NCBI RefSeq assembly: GCF_008727775.1
Contig: NZ_CP044232.1
Span: 3,162,001 to 3,226,000 of the forward strand
Source of the DNA: Microbacterium lushaniae
GTDB taxonomy: Bacteria > Actinomycetota > Actinomycetes > Actinomycetales > Microbacteriaceae
Reading direction: 5' to 3'
DNA: 64,000 bases
Of this stretch, positions 1 through 7,965 are shown in pieces. The position numbers were made by a program, and so were the translations under genes. The notes beneath the pieces are model-generated. The model had not been told where the DNA came from, made no database searches, and saw nothing but the letters and a program-made list of their open reading frames with translations. Numbering within the stretch: position 1 is the first letter of the stretch; each line of letters opens with the position of its first letter.

Positions 1-54
1 CCAACGATCACAAGTGTGGACATGGTGCATGCCTTTCCGTGAGGGTAAGCGGGA

Positions 55-894
55 TCACTTGATCGATCCTGCAGTGAGTCCGGCTACAAGATGCCGTTGC
101 AGAAAGAGGACGACCGCGACGGCCGGAATCAGCACGATCATGACGGCCGCACAGAGCGGCCCCCACTCGATGTTCTGCTGACCCACGAAGGTGGACACAT
201 GCACTGTGAGCGTGCGCGTGTTTCGCCCGCTCATGATGATGGGGATTAGGAACTCGTTCCACGCGAAGAGCGCCGTGAAGACCATCGCGCTCGACAATCC
301 TGCACGTGAGACCGGCAGCACGATGCGCAAGAGGAGCGAGAGCCTGTTGCACCCATCCACCATGGCTGCCTCCTCGATCTCCATGGGCACGCTCCGGATG
401 AAGGAGGCGAGCACGAGTGTCGCAAAAGGCGTCAGGAAGGCGGCATAGGTGATCACCAGCAGGAGCGTCGTGTCGTAGAGCCCCGCGGCCGCGACGACCG
501 AGTACAGCGGAATCAGGAAGACGATGCCCGGGACTGCCTGCGCCAATACGATGAGCAGCACGAGGAGGGGGCGGCCGCGCGGCCGCAGGCGCACGAGCGC
601 GTACGCGCACGGAAACGCTGCTGCCATCGTCAGAAGGGTCGCAAGCAGCGTGACGACCGCGGAGGTGCCTAGCGAGTTCAAGAACGCGCCCGACGTGATC
701 AGATCCGTGTAATTGCTCCAGATGGGCCGCTCGGGAAGCAGAGTGGGAGGGTACGACTGCGCCTCCCTGTTGGTCTTCAGCGAGGTCAGCGCTGTCCACA
801 GCACGGGCGAGAGCGCGGCACACGCAGCGATCACGAGGGCGACGACCCGAAGCGCCTTGCCGACGCGAGTTCGCCTCGTCCCGGTCCGGCTCAT
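55..894 (-). CDS. Carbohydrate ABC transporter permease, MalG/LacG type
   Basis: Inner-membrane subunit of a binding-protein-dependent sugar importer (279 aa). It has about six hydrophobic segments and the permease EAA loop that docks the ATPase (EEAAMVDGCNR then LPVSRAG, roughly residues 175-200). The ATG at 894 was chosen because it overlaps the stop of the upstream permease (ATGA, 4 bp); an in-frame start at 966 would lie inside that gene. It is the third gene of a leftward binding protein - permease - permease operon. No ATPase gene is visible before the left edge; such systems often share one MsmK-type ATPase. The substrate is not readable from sequence, but the family takes up mono- or oligosaccharides. 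Confidence 0.9.
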   Translation of the reverse strand: MSRTGTRRTRVGKALRVVALVIAACAALSPVLWTALTSLKTNREAQSYPPTLLPERPIWSNYTDLITSGAFLNSLGTSAVVTLLATLLTMAAAFPCAYALVRLRPRGRPLLVLLIVLAQAVPGIVFLIPLYSVVAAAGLYDTTLLLVITYAAFLTPFATLVLASFIRSVPMEIEEAAMVDGCNRLSLLLRIVLPVSRAGLSSAMVFTALFAWNEFLIPIIMSGRNTRTLTVHVSTFVGQQNIEWGPLCAAVMIVLIPAVAVVLFLQRHLVAGLTAGSIK

Positions 895-1826
895 TCCCGC
901 ATCATTCTGTTGAAGAACCAATAGAAGGGCATGGCGATCACGGCCATCGCTACTGCGATCGCGCACGCTCGTCCGATCTGGAAGTTGACCATGGATTCCT
1001 GGTACGCGAGCATCGAGAGATTCACCGTGCTACTGCCAGGCCCGCCGCGGGTAATCGTGAAGACGAGGTCGAACATCCGGAAGTCGGCGGCGACGCGAAG
1101 CGCTGCGCACACGGCGAGAACCGGCGCGATCGACGGCACGGTGATCTTCAGCAGCGTGCGCCACCAGCCCGCTCCGTCGATGGCTGCAGCTTCGTAGAGA
1201 TCACCGGGAACCCCGAGCAGCGCCGCCAGCATGAGCAGCGTGACGAAGGGGATGTTGATCCACGAATTCACCGTGACAATGAGGCCGAGGGCGCCGACGG
1301 GATTTCCGAGGATATTGGGCTGCCACGTCTCGTCGACGAGGGAGGCGAACCATCGGATGGCGCCCAGGTCCGGGTCGACGAGAAAGCGCCACATCAGGCC
1401 GACTGCCATTGGGGTGAGCATCATCGGCAGAGTAATGAAGGTGCGAAGTGCTGCCTTTCCCATGAGCGGTCGAACGAGCAACAATGCGAGGCCGAGACCG
1501 ATGGGCAACTGGATGACAACGCTGAGAACAATGACCCCGACCGTGACCATGAGCGCCGACACGAAGTCGGCCGTGAAGACTTCGGTCAGATAATTCAGGA
1601 AGCCGACGCCCTCGCGCGGTCGGGCCGACACGAGGTTCTCGTCGGTCAGCGAGGCCACGACGGCTAGTACGAGAGGTACGCCCACAGCGAAGAGCAGCAG
1701 AATCAGTGCAGGCGCGGTGAAGGCCAGTCCCGTCCACCGATCACGGGATTCGCGTGCCCTGCGTGGGCGCCCCTTTCCTGAAGGAACGCCCACGCCGGCG
1801 CGGGAATCAACGAGGGTCAGCCGCAC
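891..1826 (-). CDS. Carbohydrate ABC transporter permease, MalF/UgpA type
   Basis: Partner permease of the sugar importer (311 aa). A basic N-terminus is followed by about six membrane segments starting near residue 33 (LAFTAPALILLLFAVGVPLV). The EAA loop reads YEAAAIDGAGWWRTLLKITVP, near residues 208-228. The ATG at 1826 overlaps the end of the binding-protein gene by 10 bp and the gene's stop overlaps the next start, so the three genes should be co-translated. A slightly later start cannot be excluded because the first 30 residues are charged and poorly conserved in this family. Confidence 0.9.
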   Translation of the reverse strand: MRLTLVDSRAGVGVPSGKGRPRRARESRDRWTGLAFTAPALILLLFAVGVPLVLAVVASLTDENLVSARPREGVGFLNYLTEVFTADFVSALMVTVGVIVLSVVIQLPIGLGLALLLVRPLMGKAALRTFITLPMMLTPMAVGLMWRFLVDPDLGAIRWFASLVDETWQPNILGNPVGALGLIVTVNSWINIPFVTLLMLAALLGVPGDLYEAAAIDGAGWWRTLLKITVPSIAPVLAVCAALRVAADFRMFDLVFTITRGGPGSSTVNLSMLAYQESMVNFQIGRACAIAVAMAVIAMPFYWFFNRMMRE

Positions 1827-3106
1827 TCGGTGAGGCCCGCCACGATGGACTCAACCTGGGCCTGTGCCGACGCAACAAGCTCGTTTGCGGACGTCTCGTC
1901 GGACGCGGCTTCGTTGAGGCTGACGGAGAGTGCGGTGATGATCTCGGGCATCTGAGTGATGTAGGGAAGGTGGCCGCCTCGCTCGGACGCCTCGATGAGG
2001 GTCGGAAGGTACGGCAGTTCGTCGAGGACAGCGGGGTCGTCAAGCAGAGACTGGCGTGCCGGCGGCGGGGCGCCCTCTTCGATGAGGCGGCGGGTGCCGT
2101 CCTTTCCGAGAGCGAACTCGAGGAACTCCCAGGCAGTATCCTTCGCCGCGGACTGCTCGCCGACTCCGATCAACCACCCGAACATCAGCGTGCTTCCGTC
2201 CTCCGTCATCGGGGGAATCGCCATCGCGCCCTTGCCGGCAACCGACGACTCGGCCGAGTCGTTGATCGTGGACCAGTAGCCCGTTGCGTTGATCTGCTGT
2301 GCGACCTGGTCCTGAGCGAACGCCGCAGTCATCTCATTACCGCCCCCGTTCACCACCGACGCGGGCGTCGTGTCGAGAAGGCCGAGGTACGCCTCCGTCG
2401 CAGCAAGCGCCTCCGGGGAGTCCAGCGTCGGCGAACAGGTCTCGGGGTCGAGCAGCGCTCCACCGTGCAGGTAGATCGACTCGAGCCAGTAGTACCCGCC
2501 GATCTGGGCTCCGAAGCCTGAGCCATTGCCGTCGATACCGGACGCTTCGAGTGCGCGGGCATTTGCGGTGTAGGTCTCCCAGTTCGGCTCGGGCGTCAGG
2601 CCGAGTTCCTCAAAGAGGTCACTTCGGTACCAGAGCACGTATGGCTCGGTGGAGAGCGGAACACCAAAGCTCTTACCGCCGTACTGCCCGTACTCGTTCA
2701 CCTGCTCGGAGAAGTCTGCAGCATCGTATTCGCTCGACGAGTCGATCCGGTCGGAGATGTCTGCCAACGCGCCCGCTTCCGCCAGAGCCGCGAGCATGGG
2801 GCTGTCGTACTGAACGATGTCGAAACCCTGTCCCGACTGTCTCGCACCCAGGAGGACCTGCGATGCGAGCTGGTCGTACGGGATGTCCACGAACTCGATC
2901 GCGACGCCGGTCTCGGCCTCGAAGTCCTTCGCAATGGACTGGAGCGCGTCCGCGCTCGGGCTCGACGAAATCGCAATGGTCAGCGCGTCAGCGTCGGCAC
3001 TCTCGCCCGTTTCGCCAGAGCCACCGCAGGCAGTGAGCACGAACATGAGCCCGGTCGCAGCAGCGACTGGACCCGTGATGCGCCGACGTTTATTCAGTTG
3101 GTTCAT
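1817..3106 (-). CDS. Extracellular sugar-binding lipoprotein (SBP family 1)
   Basis: Solute-binding protein of the ABC importer (429 aa), lipid-anchored outside the membrane. The N-terminus is a lipoprotein signal: basic MNQLNKRRR, hydrophobic core, lipobox LTAC with the modified Cys at residue 27, then a Gly/Ser/Glu-rich linker. The mature part has the family-1 pattern, including a YDSPMLAALAEAGALAD segment, a PLSTEPYVLWYRSDLF segment and a TNW-like aromatic region. An AAGGAGT ribosome-binding site lies 7 bases before the ATG. It heads the leftward operon. No regulator gene adjoins it, so control is unknown; substrate not assignable. Confidence 0.9.
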   Translation of the reverse strand: MNQLNKRRRITGPVAAATGLMFVLTACGGSGETGESADADALTIAISSSPSADALQSIAKDFEAETGVAIEFVDIPYDQLASQVLLGARQSGQGFDIVQYDSPMLAALAEAGALADISDRIDSSSEYDAADFSEQVNEYGQYGGKSFGVPLSTEPYVLWYRSDLFEELGLTPEPNWETYTANARALEASGIDGNGSGFGAQIGGYYWLESIYLHGGALLDPETCSPTLDSPEALAATEAYLGLLDTTPASVVNGGGNEMTAAFAQDQVAQQINATGYWSTINDSAESSVAGKGAMAIPPMTEDGSTLMFGWLIGVGEQSAAKDTAWEFLEFALGKDGTRRLIEEGAPPPARQSLLDDPAVLDELPYLPTLIEASERGGHLPYITQMPEIITALSVSLNEAASDETSANELVASAQAQVESIVAGLTECG

Positions 3107-3155
3107 CGCTGCTACTCCTTGGGTGGGAAATGTAAGAGACCGCTACAAATGCACA

Positions 3156-3575
3156 TTACGCATCCACGCGAGCCGAACGCAACCCTTTTTCCGAGCCGGA
3201 CCGTGCTGCACCACGCAGCCGAACCGGGCCGTTGTTCAGCAGCGCGCCCGCTTGGTCGATCAGGTCGGGACCGATCTGAGCGGCGAGGTCGGCAGACATG
3301 CCCCTCCACGCAATCGCTTCCAACCTCGTGTGCTTGCGCATCAGACCGGTGGCGATGCCCAGCTACCATGGACGCGCCTTGAGAGCGGCTGGGTCGCACG
3401 AGGCTCGCCGCTCGAAAGCGATTAAGAACGTTTCGGACATGACGTCGTCAGCGGCATCGTCCCCGAGTCGCTGCGCGACGTAGCGATAGACAGCTGTGGC
3501 GTGACGGTCGTACAAAGCCGAGAACACAGCGGGTTCCCGGGCAGAGTTCTCCATCAGCTCGTTATCGGGGCCCAC
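3156..3575 (-). pseudogene. ECF RNA polymerase sigma factor remnant (premature TAG)
   Basis: Reading leftward from a GTG near 3575 (or ATG 3554), the translation gives a clear sigma region 2: FSALYDRHATAVYRYVAQRLGD, then DDVMSETFLIAFERRA, then ARPW. A TAG at 3363-3365 follows ARPW directly. The same frame continues after the stop with LGIATGLMRKHTRLEAIAWR, which is how intact ECF factors of this type go on after ARPW. The reading then decays and stops at 3156 without a region 4 helix-turn-helix. It is therefore a sigma factor killed by an amber codon and truncated at its C-terminus. No anti-sigma gene is adjacent. Confidence 0.75.
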
Positions 3576-3920
3576 ATCCTCGATTCCCGACCGTACGAGG
3601 AAGCGGCGCGGGCATACGGAGCACTCACGAGCCCGGCTGATTTCGACTGCATCTACGCCTATAAGCTCCCTCTCCCCTAGGGAGGCTCTGGAGGCGTGGA
3701 AAATCTGAGCAGGGCCCGGCTCTTCGAAAGCATCGCCCTCACGGAACAGCTCGCCGGTCCCCTCCCATTCGCTGGTTGACCGCCGGTTGTCTGGGAACCG
3801 CTTCTGAAGGGATCGGCCAGCGAGGCAAGTGATGGGATGGCGCGCGCCGTCCACCCTGCGTTCACCGCTATGTGACGGTTATCCGACCACAAGTTTGCGG
3901 TTGCCTGTGTGCCGTCCTCG
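3576..3920. other. Non-coding stretch, nothing recognised
   Basis: About 345 bases between the sigma-factor remnant and the TetR gene. The open frames here are short, lack ribosome-binding sites and show no recognisable protein. No hairpin or promoter stood out. Decayed DNA linked to the neighbouring pseudogene is possible. Confidence 0.4.
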
Positions 3921-4508
3921 TTAGCGACGGTGCCCGGAGAACGCCCCGCGCACCGTCACTACGAGAGCGCTCTTGCGGCGTGCGTGCACCGTTCCGGGTT
4001 CGTCCGCGCTGGCTGCGACGAGCGCGCTGGCCGGGGACCATGCCATCGACATGGCTGTAACGATCGAGAGGATGTCATCGGCGTCGAGCTCGGGGTCGAT
4101 GTTGCCGGACCTCTGGCCTTCCCGGATCGCGTCGGTCTTTCCCCGGTTGTGGTCGTTGCCGTCGTTGTAGAGGTCGCCGACTGGGTGGCGTTCAAGGCGT
4201 GCCCAGGTGGTGAGTCGGACGATTTCCGGGTGGGCGAGGTACGCGTCGTACAACTCAGCCGCATAGCCCGGCAGGTCGTCTCCGCGAAGCGGAACGGAAT
4301 TGATCATCCAACCGATGTGCTCGGCATAGACCGCGTCGAAGAGCGCGTCCTTGTTGCCGAAGTAGCTGTACATCTGGGCCTTGTTGGAGTTCGCGGCGGC
4401 AGCGATCCGGTCCACCCGCGCTCCGGCGATCCCATAGCGGGCGAATTCCGTGGAGGCGGCGTCGAGGATTCGCCGCATCGTGGCTTCACCCTTGGTCGTC
4501 GTCGTCAT
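3921..4508 (-). CDS. TetR/AcrR family transcriptional regulator
   Basis: Dimeric repressor of 195 aa. The N-terminal helix-turn-helix spans about residues 31-50 (ARVDRIAAAANSNKAQMYSYFGNKDALF), the standard TetR pattern ending in YxYFGNKxxL. The ligand-binding C-terminal half is variable; a conserved PExxRLTTWARLE segment places it with TetR proteins carrying the TetR_C_17-like domain. The ATG at 4508 is preferred over an in-frame one at 4610 because the latter would cross the promoter and operators. It diverges from an SDR gene, and the shared 100-bp spacer carries two mirrored boxes, so it probably represses itself and the SDR. Confidence 0.88.
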   Translation of the reverse strand: MTTTTKGEATMRRILDAASTEFARYGIAGARVDRIAAAANSNKAQMYSYFGNKDALFDAVYAEHIGWMINSVPLRGDDLPGYAAELYDAYLAHPEIVRLTTWARLERHPVGDLYNDGNDHNRGKTDAIREGQRSGNIDPELDADDILSIVTAMSMAWSPASALVAASADEPGTVHARRKSALVVTVRGAFSGHRR

Positions 4509-4520
4509 CCGCTCAGCATA

Positions 4521-4587
4521 ACTACTAACTAGTCCGTTGACATGATGGCCGGCGAGAGCTACGTTCGCATACGAACCAGTTAGTAGT
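4521..4587. promoter_or_regulatory. TetR operator pair and SDR promoter
   Basis: The spacer between the TetR and SDR genes holds ACTACTAACTAGT (4521-4533) and, in mirror orientation, ACCAGTTAGTAGT (4575-4587), matching at 12 of 13 positions. Between them is a TTGACA box (4537-4542) with a TACGTT box 17 bases further on (4560-4565), a plausible rightward sigma-70-type promoter for the SDR. The boxes flank it, which fits repression by the divergent TetR protein. Binding is inferred. Confidence 0.65.
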
Positions 4588-4608
4588 TTTTGAGGGTTGA
4601 GGAACATC

Positions 4609-5385
4609 ATGGAGACCGTTCTTATTACCGGAGCAGGCAGCGGCTTCGGCCGCCTGACCGCACTCGATCTCGCGCGCCTCGGATATCGGGTGATCGCTGG
4701 CGTGCAGATCTGGCCGCAGGCCTGGCAGCTGCGTCAGGAGATCGCGGCAGCAGGTCTGGAAAACATCGAGGTCATCAAGCTCGACCTGTTCGACGAGATT
4801 GATGTCGCTCACGCCCTCCGTTACGACATCGACGTCTTGTTCAACAACGCCGGCGTCGCCCACAGCGGAACGCTGACGGACCTCCCGATGTCCCGCCTTC
4901 GGGCGAATTTCGAGTCGAACGTGTTCGCCCCGATGGAACTGACTAAGGGCTTCATCCGACGGATGGCCGCGCGGGGCAGTGGAAAGATCGTGTTCAACTC
5001 CTCGGACGCCGGCCTGCAGACTCCACCCTTCGGCGGCGCGTACAGCGCGACGAAATACGCCATTGAAGCAATTGCCGCGACTCTGCGCGAGGAGCTGAAG
5101 CCCAAGGGGATCAGTGTGGCTACGGTGCAGCCCGGGTTCTACCTGACCGGCTTCAACGACACCGCGCTCGAGGCATCCACCTATTGGTATGACCCAGAGA
5201 CGGCCATCCTGCCGGGTTGGGAACCGCCGTTCACCCTGGTCGGGCAGGAAGACCCGCAGAACATGGTCGACGTGATCGTCAAGGTCATCACCGGCGAGAT
5301 CACCACATACCGCAACGTGTTCCCGCCGTCGATGGAGCACGAGACCCGTGAAGCGCAGGCCGCCGAATGGGACCTCACGGTCTAA
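4609..5385 (+). CDS. Short-chain dehydrogenase/reductase (SDR)
   Basis: NAD(P)-dependent oxidoreductase of 258 aa with the classical SDR features: cofactor motif TGAGSGFG (residues 7-14), NNAG (79-82), catalytic Ser in FNSSDAG (about 131-132) and YSATK with Tyr145 and Lys149. The ATG at 4609 follows a purine-rich GAGGGTTGAGG and is preferred to an in-frame TTG at 4597. It is expressed divergently from a TetR regulator and followed by a strong hairpin and a reductase gene. This TetR-SDR arrangement is common in actinobacteria, and the TetR ligand is probably the SDR substrate. The substrate itself is unknown. Confidence 0.9.
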   Translation: METVLITGAGSGFGRLTALDLARLGYRVIAGVQIWPQAWQLRQEIAAAGLENIEVIKLDLFDEIDVAHALRYDIDVLFNNAGVAHSGTLTDLPMSRLRANFESNVFAPMELTKGFIRRMAARGSGKIVFNSSDAGLQTPPFGGAYSATKYAIEAIAATLREELKPKGISVATVQPGFYLTGFNDTALEASTYWYDPETAILPGWEPPFTLVGQEDPQNMVDVIVKVITGEITTYRNVFPPSMEHETREAQAAEWDLTV

Positions 5386-5393
5386 CCACACAC

Positions 5394-5429
5394 CATCCTC
5401 CGCCCTGGATCGGTCCACGGCGGAGGATG
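5394..5429 (+). terminator. Strong intercistronic hairpin
   Basis: CATCCTCCGCC (5394-5404) is exactly mirrored by GGCGGAGGATG (5419-5429), and the 14-base loop itself folds (TGGA-TCGG-TCCA). There is no U-tract afterwards. The hairpin sits 8 bases after the SDR stop and 19 before the next start. It may terminate or attenuate transcription or protect the upstream message; the role is inferred. Confidence 0.55.
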
Positions 5430-5448
5430 CGAGGCACGAGGGGAAATC

Positions 5449-5892
5449 ATGCCCACCACCACCGAGATCCTGAGCGCGCTGAACATCAGCCGTGATTCCA
5501 CGGCCTGGCAGCGCACCGTCGACATCACCACCATCGGTGCCCGGTCAGGGAAGCCTCGCCGGATCGAGATTTGGTTCCATCGCGTCTATGGCCGGTGGTA
5601 CCTCAGCAGCACCCCCGCACGCCGCGACTGGTACTCGAACCTGCTGGCCAACCCCGAGTTCCTCTTCCATCTCAAACACGGCATCCGTGCCGACCTTCGG
5701 GCGACCGCCCTGCCAGTCACCGATCCCGCGCAGAGGCAGCCAATCTTCGAGTACATCGTCGACGACTTCAACCAACCCCACAATCCCGCCATCGTTCGAC
5801 AGCCCCAGCACGTCGAGGACTGGATGGCCGGGAGCCCGCTCATGGAGATTGTCTTCTCCGACATCCCCACATCCACGAAAACCCTCACGTGA
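5449..5892 (+). CDS. Nitroreductase/deazaflavin-dependent oxidoreductase family (DUF385-like)
   Basis: A 147-aa protein with the split-barrel pattern of the F420/FMN-binding nitroreductase/quinone-reductase family common in actinobacteria: an early VDITTIGARSGKPRRIEIWFHRVYG strand pair, then WYSNLLANPEFLFHLKHG, and an acidic PxxxWMAGSPLMEIVF end. Proteins of this group bind F420 or flavin and reduce diverse substrates. A GAGGGGAAA ribosome-binding site precedes the ATG. It lies 63 bp after the SDR and may be read with it past the hairpin. The precise cofactor and substrate cannot be told. Confidence 0.75.
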   Translation: MPTTTEILSALNISRDSTAWQRTVDITTIGARSGKPRRIEIWFHRVYGRWYLSSTPARRDWYSNLLANPEFLFHLKHGIRADLRATALPVTDPAQRQPIFEYIVDDFNQPHNPAIVRQPQHVEDWMAGSPLMEIVFSDIPTSTKTLT

Positions 5893-6045
5893 GCGTGAAG
5901 TTGCGCTGGGTTGGGCGGCCGCTTGCGGTAGTCGAACACTGCCGATCTCGCCCGATCGCTCACTACGTCCTGCTTTAGTGCAGACGCCAGCAGCCCCTTA
6001 GCCGGTCGACTACCGCGCAGTCTCGAACACCGCCACACTGGGGCG

Positions 6046-6909
6046 ATGGTGGGCACGCGGCTCGTTTCGACGAGCGCAGGGGCGGTGGAGATCCTGCACG
6101 TGCCCGGGGACAGGTCAGCGGTGCTGTTCTTCCCCGGTGGTCATTGCCGCGCGGCCACGGACTGCGGGCGGAGCTTGTATGCCGGGTTGGGCCACGAGGT
6201 GGTCTCGTTCTCACGTCCCGGCTATGGCGGTACCCGGGTTGGCCGGCTCACCGCTGCGGAGTTCACCCCTCTGGTGGGGGAGGTGTGTGAACAGCTCGGG
6301 ATTTCATCGGTCGCTGCCTCTGTGGGGGTTTCGTTCGGGGGACTGCAGGCGGTGCACGTCGCTGCTGGCGGCGGGCCGAGCGTGCAGCGCCTGATTCTTC
6401 ACAGTTGCGCGCCCTCGACCAAGCAATACCCCGACACCCGCGCAGAGGCGCTCCTCGGCCCGGTGGTGTTCTCGCCTCTCTTTCAGGGTGCGGTCTGGGG
6501 CTTGGTGCGAAGTGTCGTGCGGTCCGACGCCGGGTTACGAATGATGTTGTCCCAGCTATCGAACCTCCCCACCAGCCAGTGGTGGGATCAGATGAGTGTG
6601 GCCGACAAGGATGAGGCCCAGAGCCTGTTCCGTGCCATGCGCTCGGATTCCGGCTTCACGAATGACCTGCGCCAAGCGCATCCCCGCGGGGCTGACGCGC
6701 GGCGTAAGGCGATGTCAGCCGTAAAGTGCCCGACCATGGTGACGGCCTCCAGAAGCGACGGTGGGGTGTCGTTCACCCATGCGGAGGACTTCGCGCGCGT
6801 CATCCCCGACGCCGACCTCGTCGAACTCAGTTCCCCAAGTCACCTCTTCTGGATCGGCTCGCAGAAGACCCAACTGATGTCGACTCTGCATTCCTTCATC
6901 CAAGATTGA
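6046..6909 (+). CDS. Alpha/beta hydrolase
   Basis: A 287-aa hydrolase-fold protein. The nucleophile elbow is GVSFGG with Ser96, after an oxyanion stretch FFPGGH and the conserved SRPGYGGT loop (about 55-63). The C-terminal CPTMVTASRSDGGVSFTHAE and SPSHLFW segments supply the likely Asp and His of the triad. No signal peptide, so cytoplasmic. It stands alone with about 150 bases of empty sequence before it. No clear Shine-Dalgarno precedes the ATG. The natural substrate is unknown. Confidence 0.8.
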   Translation: MVGTRLVSTSAGAVEILHVPGDRSAVLFFPGGHCRAATDCGRSLYAGLGHEVVSFSRPGYGGTRVGRLTAAEFTPLVGEVCEQLGISSVAASVGVSFGGLQAVHVAAGGGPSVQRLILHSCAPSTKQYPDTRAEALLGPVVFSPLFQGAVWGLVRSVVRSDAGLRMMLSQLSNLPTSQWWDQMSVADKDEAQSLFRAMRSDSGFTNDLRQAHPRGADARRKAMSAVKCPTMVTASRSDGGVSFTHAEDFARVIPDADLVELSSPSHLFWIGSQKTQLMSTLHSFIQD

Positions 6910-7021
6910 CGGCTGGCACCCAGCGTCCCCTTCGCGATTAAACCGCGCCGGCGTCCCGCCCGGAAGCCGGTCGCTGATCGAGCGACGGTTCCGATACCAA
7001 CGAGCTATCCGTTGACGACCA

Positions 7022-7423
7022 TCAGCGCGCGCGGAAGTGCTCGCGGACGTCGTTGGCTTGCTCGGCCGTCAGGAGCCAGCGTGAGTTCGGCTTGTGATCC
7101 GGGTAGCGTCTGCGCAGGTACTGACGCACCCTGCGGCCTGGTCGCTGGCCGTCGTCGTGGCCCAGCTCCGCACCGAGCTCAACCGCCGTGATGAGTGAGG
7201 GCTCTCGCACGTGTCCGATGATGACGGGAGTTGCGGAGTTGCCGCCTTCGTACATGACCCACACGCCATCGCCTTCTCCCGGAGCCACGGCGCCTGCGCC
7301 GCCCAAGGGGATTAGCAGCTCCGCCCACTGCGCATGGGTACTCACGTCGGGGATCCGGACGTTGACTCTTCCTCGCCCGGTGGGATCCTGACCTGGCCTG
7401 ACGATTCCACGGTGAAGCGACAT
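7022..7423 (-). CDS. Orphan protein with phage baseplate/gp5-type OB-like domain
   Basis: A 133-aa protein. Residues 1-72 (GIVRPGQDPTGRGRVNVRIP, then AELLIPLGGAG, then GVWVMYEGGNSATPVIIG) follow the pattern of the OB domain of T4 gp5, VgrG and baseplate assembly protein V: a GRVxVRxP strand, a WA.L. strand and a GDxVWVxFEGGdxxxPVIxG strand. Residues 97-133 form a basic Tyr/Trp tail (VRQYLRRRYPDH, SRWLLT, DVREHF) that recalls small actinobacterial DNA-binding tails. No tail, sheath or other phage gene is nearby. The ATG at 7423 begins exactly at the domain. Either a phage-tail remnant or a domesticated OB protein; the identification is by pattern only. Confidence 0.5.
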   Translation of the reverse strand: MSLHRGIVRPGQDPTGRGRVNVRIPDVSTHAQWAELLIPLGGAGAVAPGEGDGVWVMYEGGNSATPVIIGHVREPSLITAVELGAELGHDDGQRPGRRVRQYLRRRYPDHKPNSRWLLTAEQANDVREHFRAR

Positions 7424-7756
7424 GCGCTCAGTATGGCGTGACCCCACGAGCACGAAACCAGGGTCAGTGACCGCTACGAGCGAGTAGCGGGTTCGAGCCC
7501 GTTGTTCGATAAGGCCTGCCCGAAGCCCGGTCCGCTTCCGCGCGCCCCACTTCTCATGGGGTGACTCATAACAATCGCGACCGAGGTGCTCGGATACCGT
7601 GCCCGCAGACGCGCCCGATGAGGGTGCCAAACCGGCCGCTTCATAGCTGCGTCGCAGCGGACGCCACCCGGGGCCAGCAACCGCGCCTATTCGCGTCTCA
7701 CTCCGGACTCAAAAGGGACGCAAGGCGCTACAAAAATAGCAATCCATCTGGGATTC
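7424..7756. other. Intergenic stretch before the att-like repeat
   Basis: About 333 bases without a convincing gene. A perfect T-arm-like palindrome, CGGGTTCGAGCCCG, occurs at 7488-7501 but no cloverleaf can be built around it. Otherwise nothing recognised. Confidence 0.4.
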
Positions 7757-7783
7757 TTGGCGGAGACGGAGGGATTCGAACCC
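7757..7783 (-). repeat. Detached 3' end of tRNA-Ser(GCU), putative att site
   Basis: TTGGCGGAGACGGAGGGATT (7757-7776) plus GAACCC after one mismatch equals bases 15166-15192, which cover the CCA end, acceptor strand and T-arm of the intact tRNA-Ser(GCU). No other part of a tRNA can be folded here. A detached tRNA 3' end in direct orientation is the usual far boundary of an element that integrated into that tRNA gene. Confidence 0.75.
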
Positions 7784-7965
7784 GGCCCAGGGACGAGCGC
7801 CCAGGGTCGCTCATGGTGATCCACCTTGATTCGACGCGGTTCGCAGTCACGTTCGACGACGTTCAGAGAGAGTCAGAATCGCTCAGGCTTACGCGATTCT
7901 TACGCACACCGTGGGGCCGAGACGCGGCGCACGGGACGTACGTTCGAGGCATCCGCCTATGCACC

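Noticed and set aside
3107..3180. LacI-type operator upstream of the sugar-binding lipoprotein (TGTAAGAGACCGCTACA)
   Set aside because: Only the outer TGTA/TACA and a few inner positions are symmetric, and no LacI gene is adjacent; too weak to list.
7470..7520. Possible tRNA: T-arm-like CGGGTTCGAGCCCG at 7488-7501
   Set aside because: No matching acceptor, D-arm or anticodon arm can be built on either strand; probably a chance palindrome or an unrecognisable tRNA scrap.
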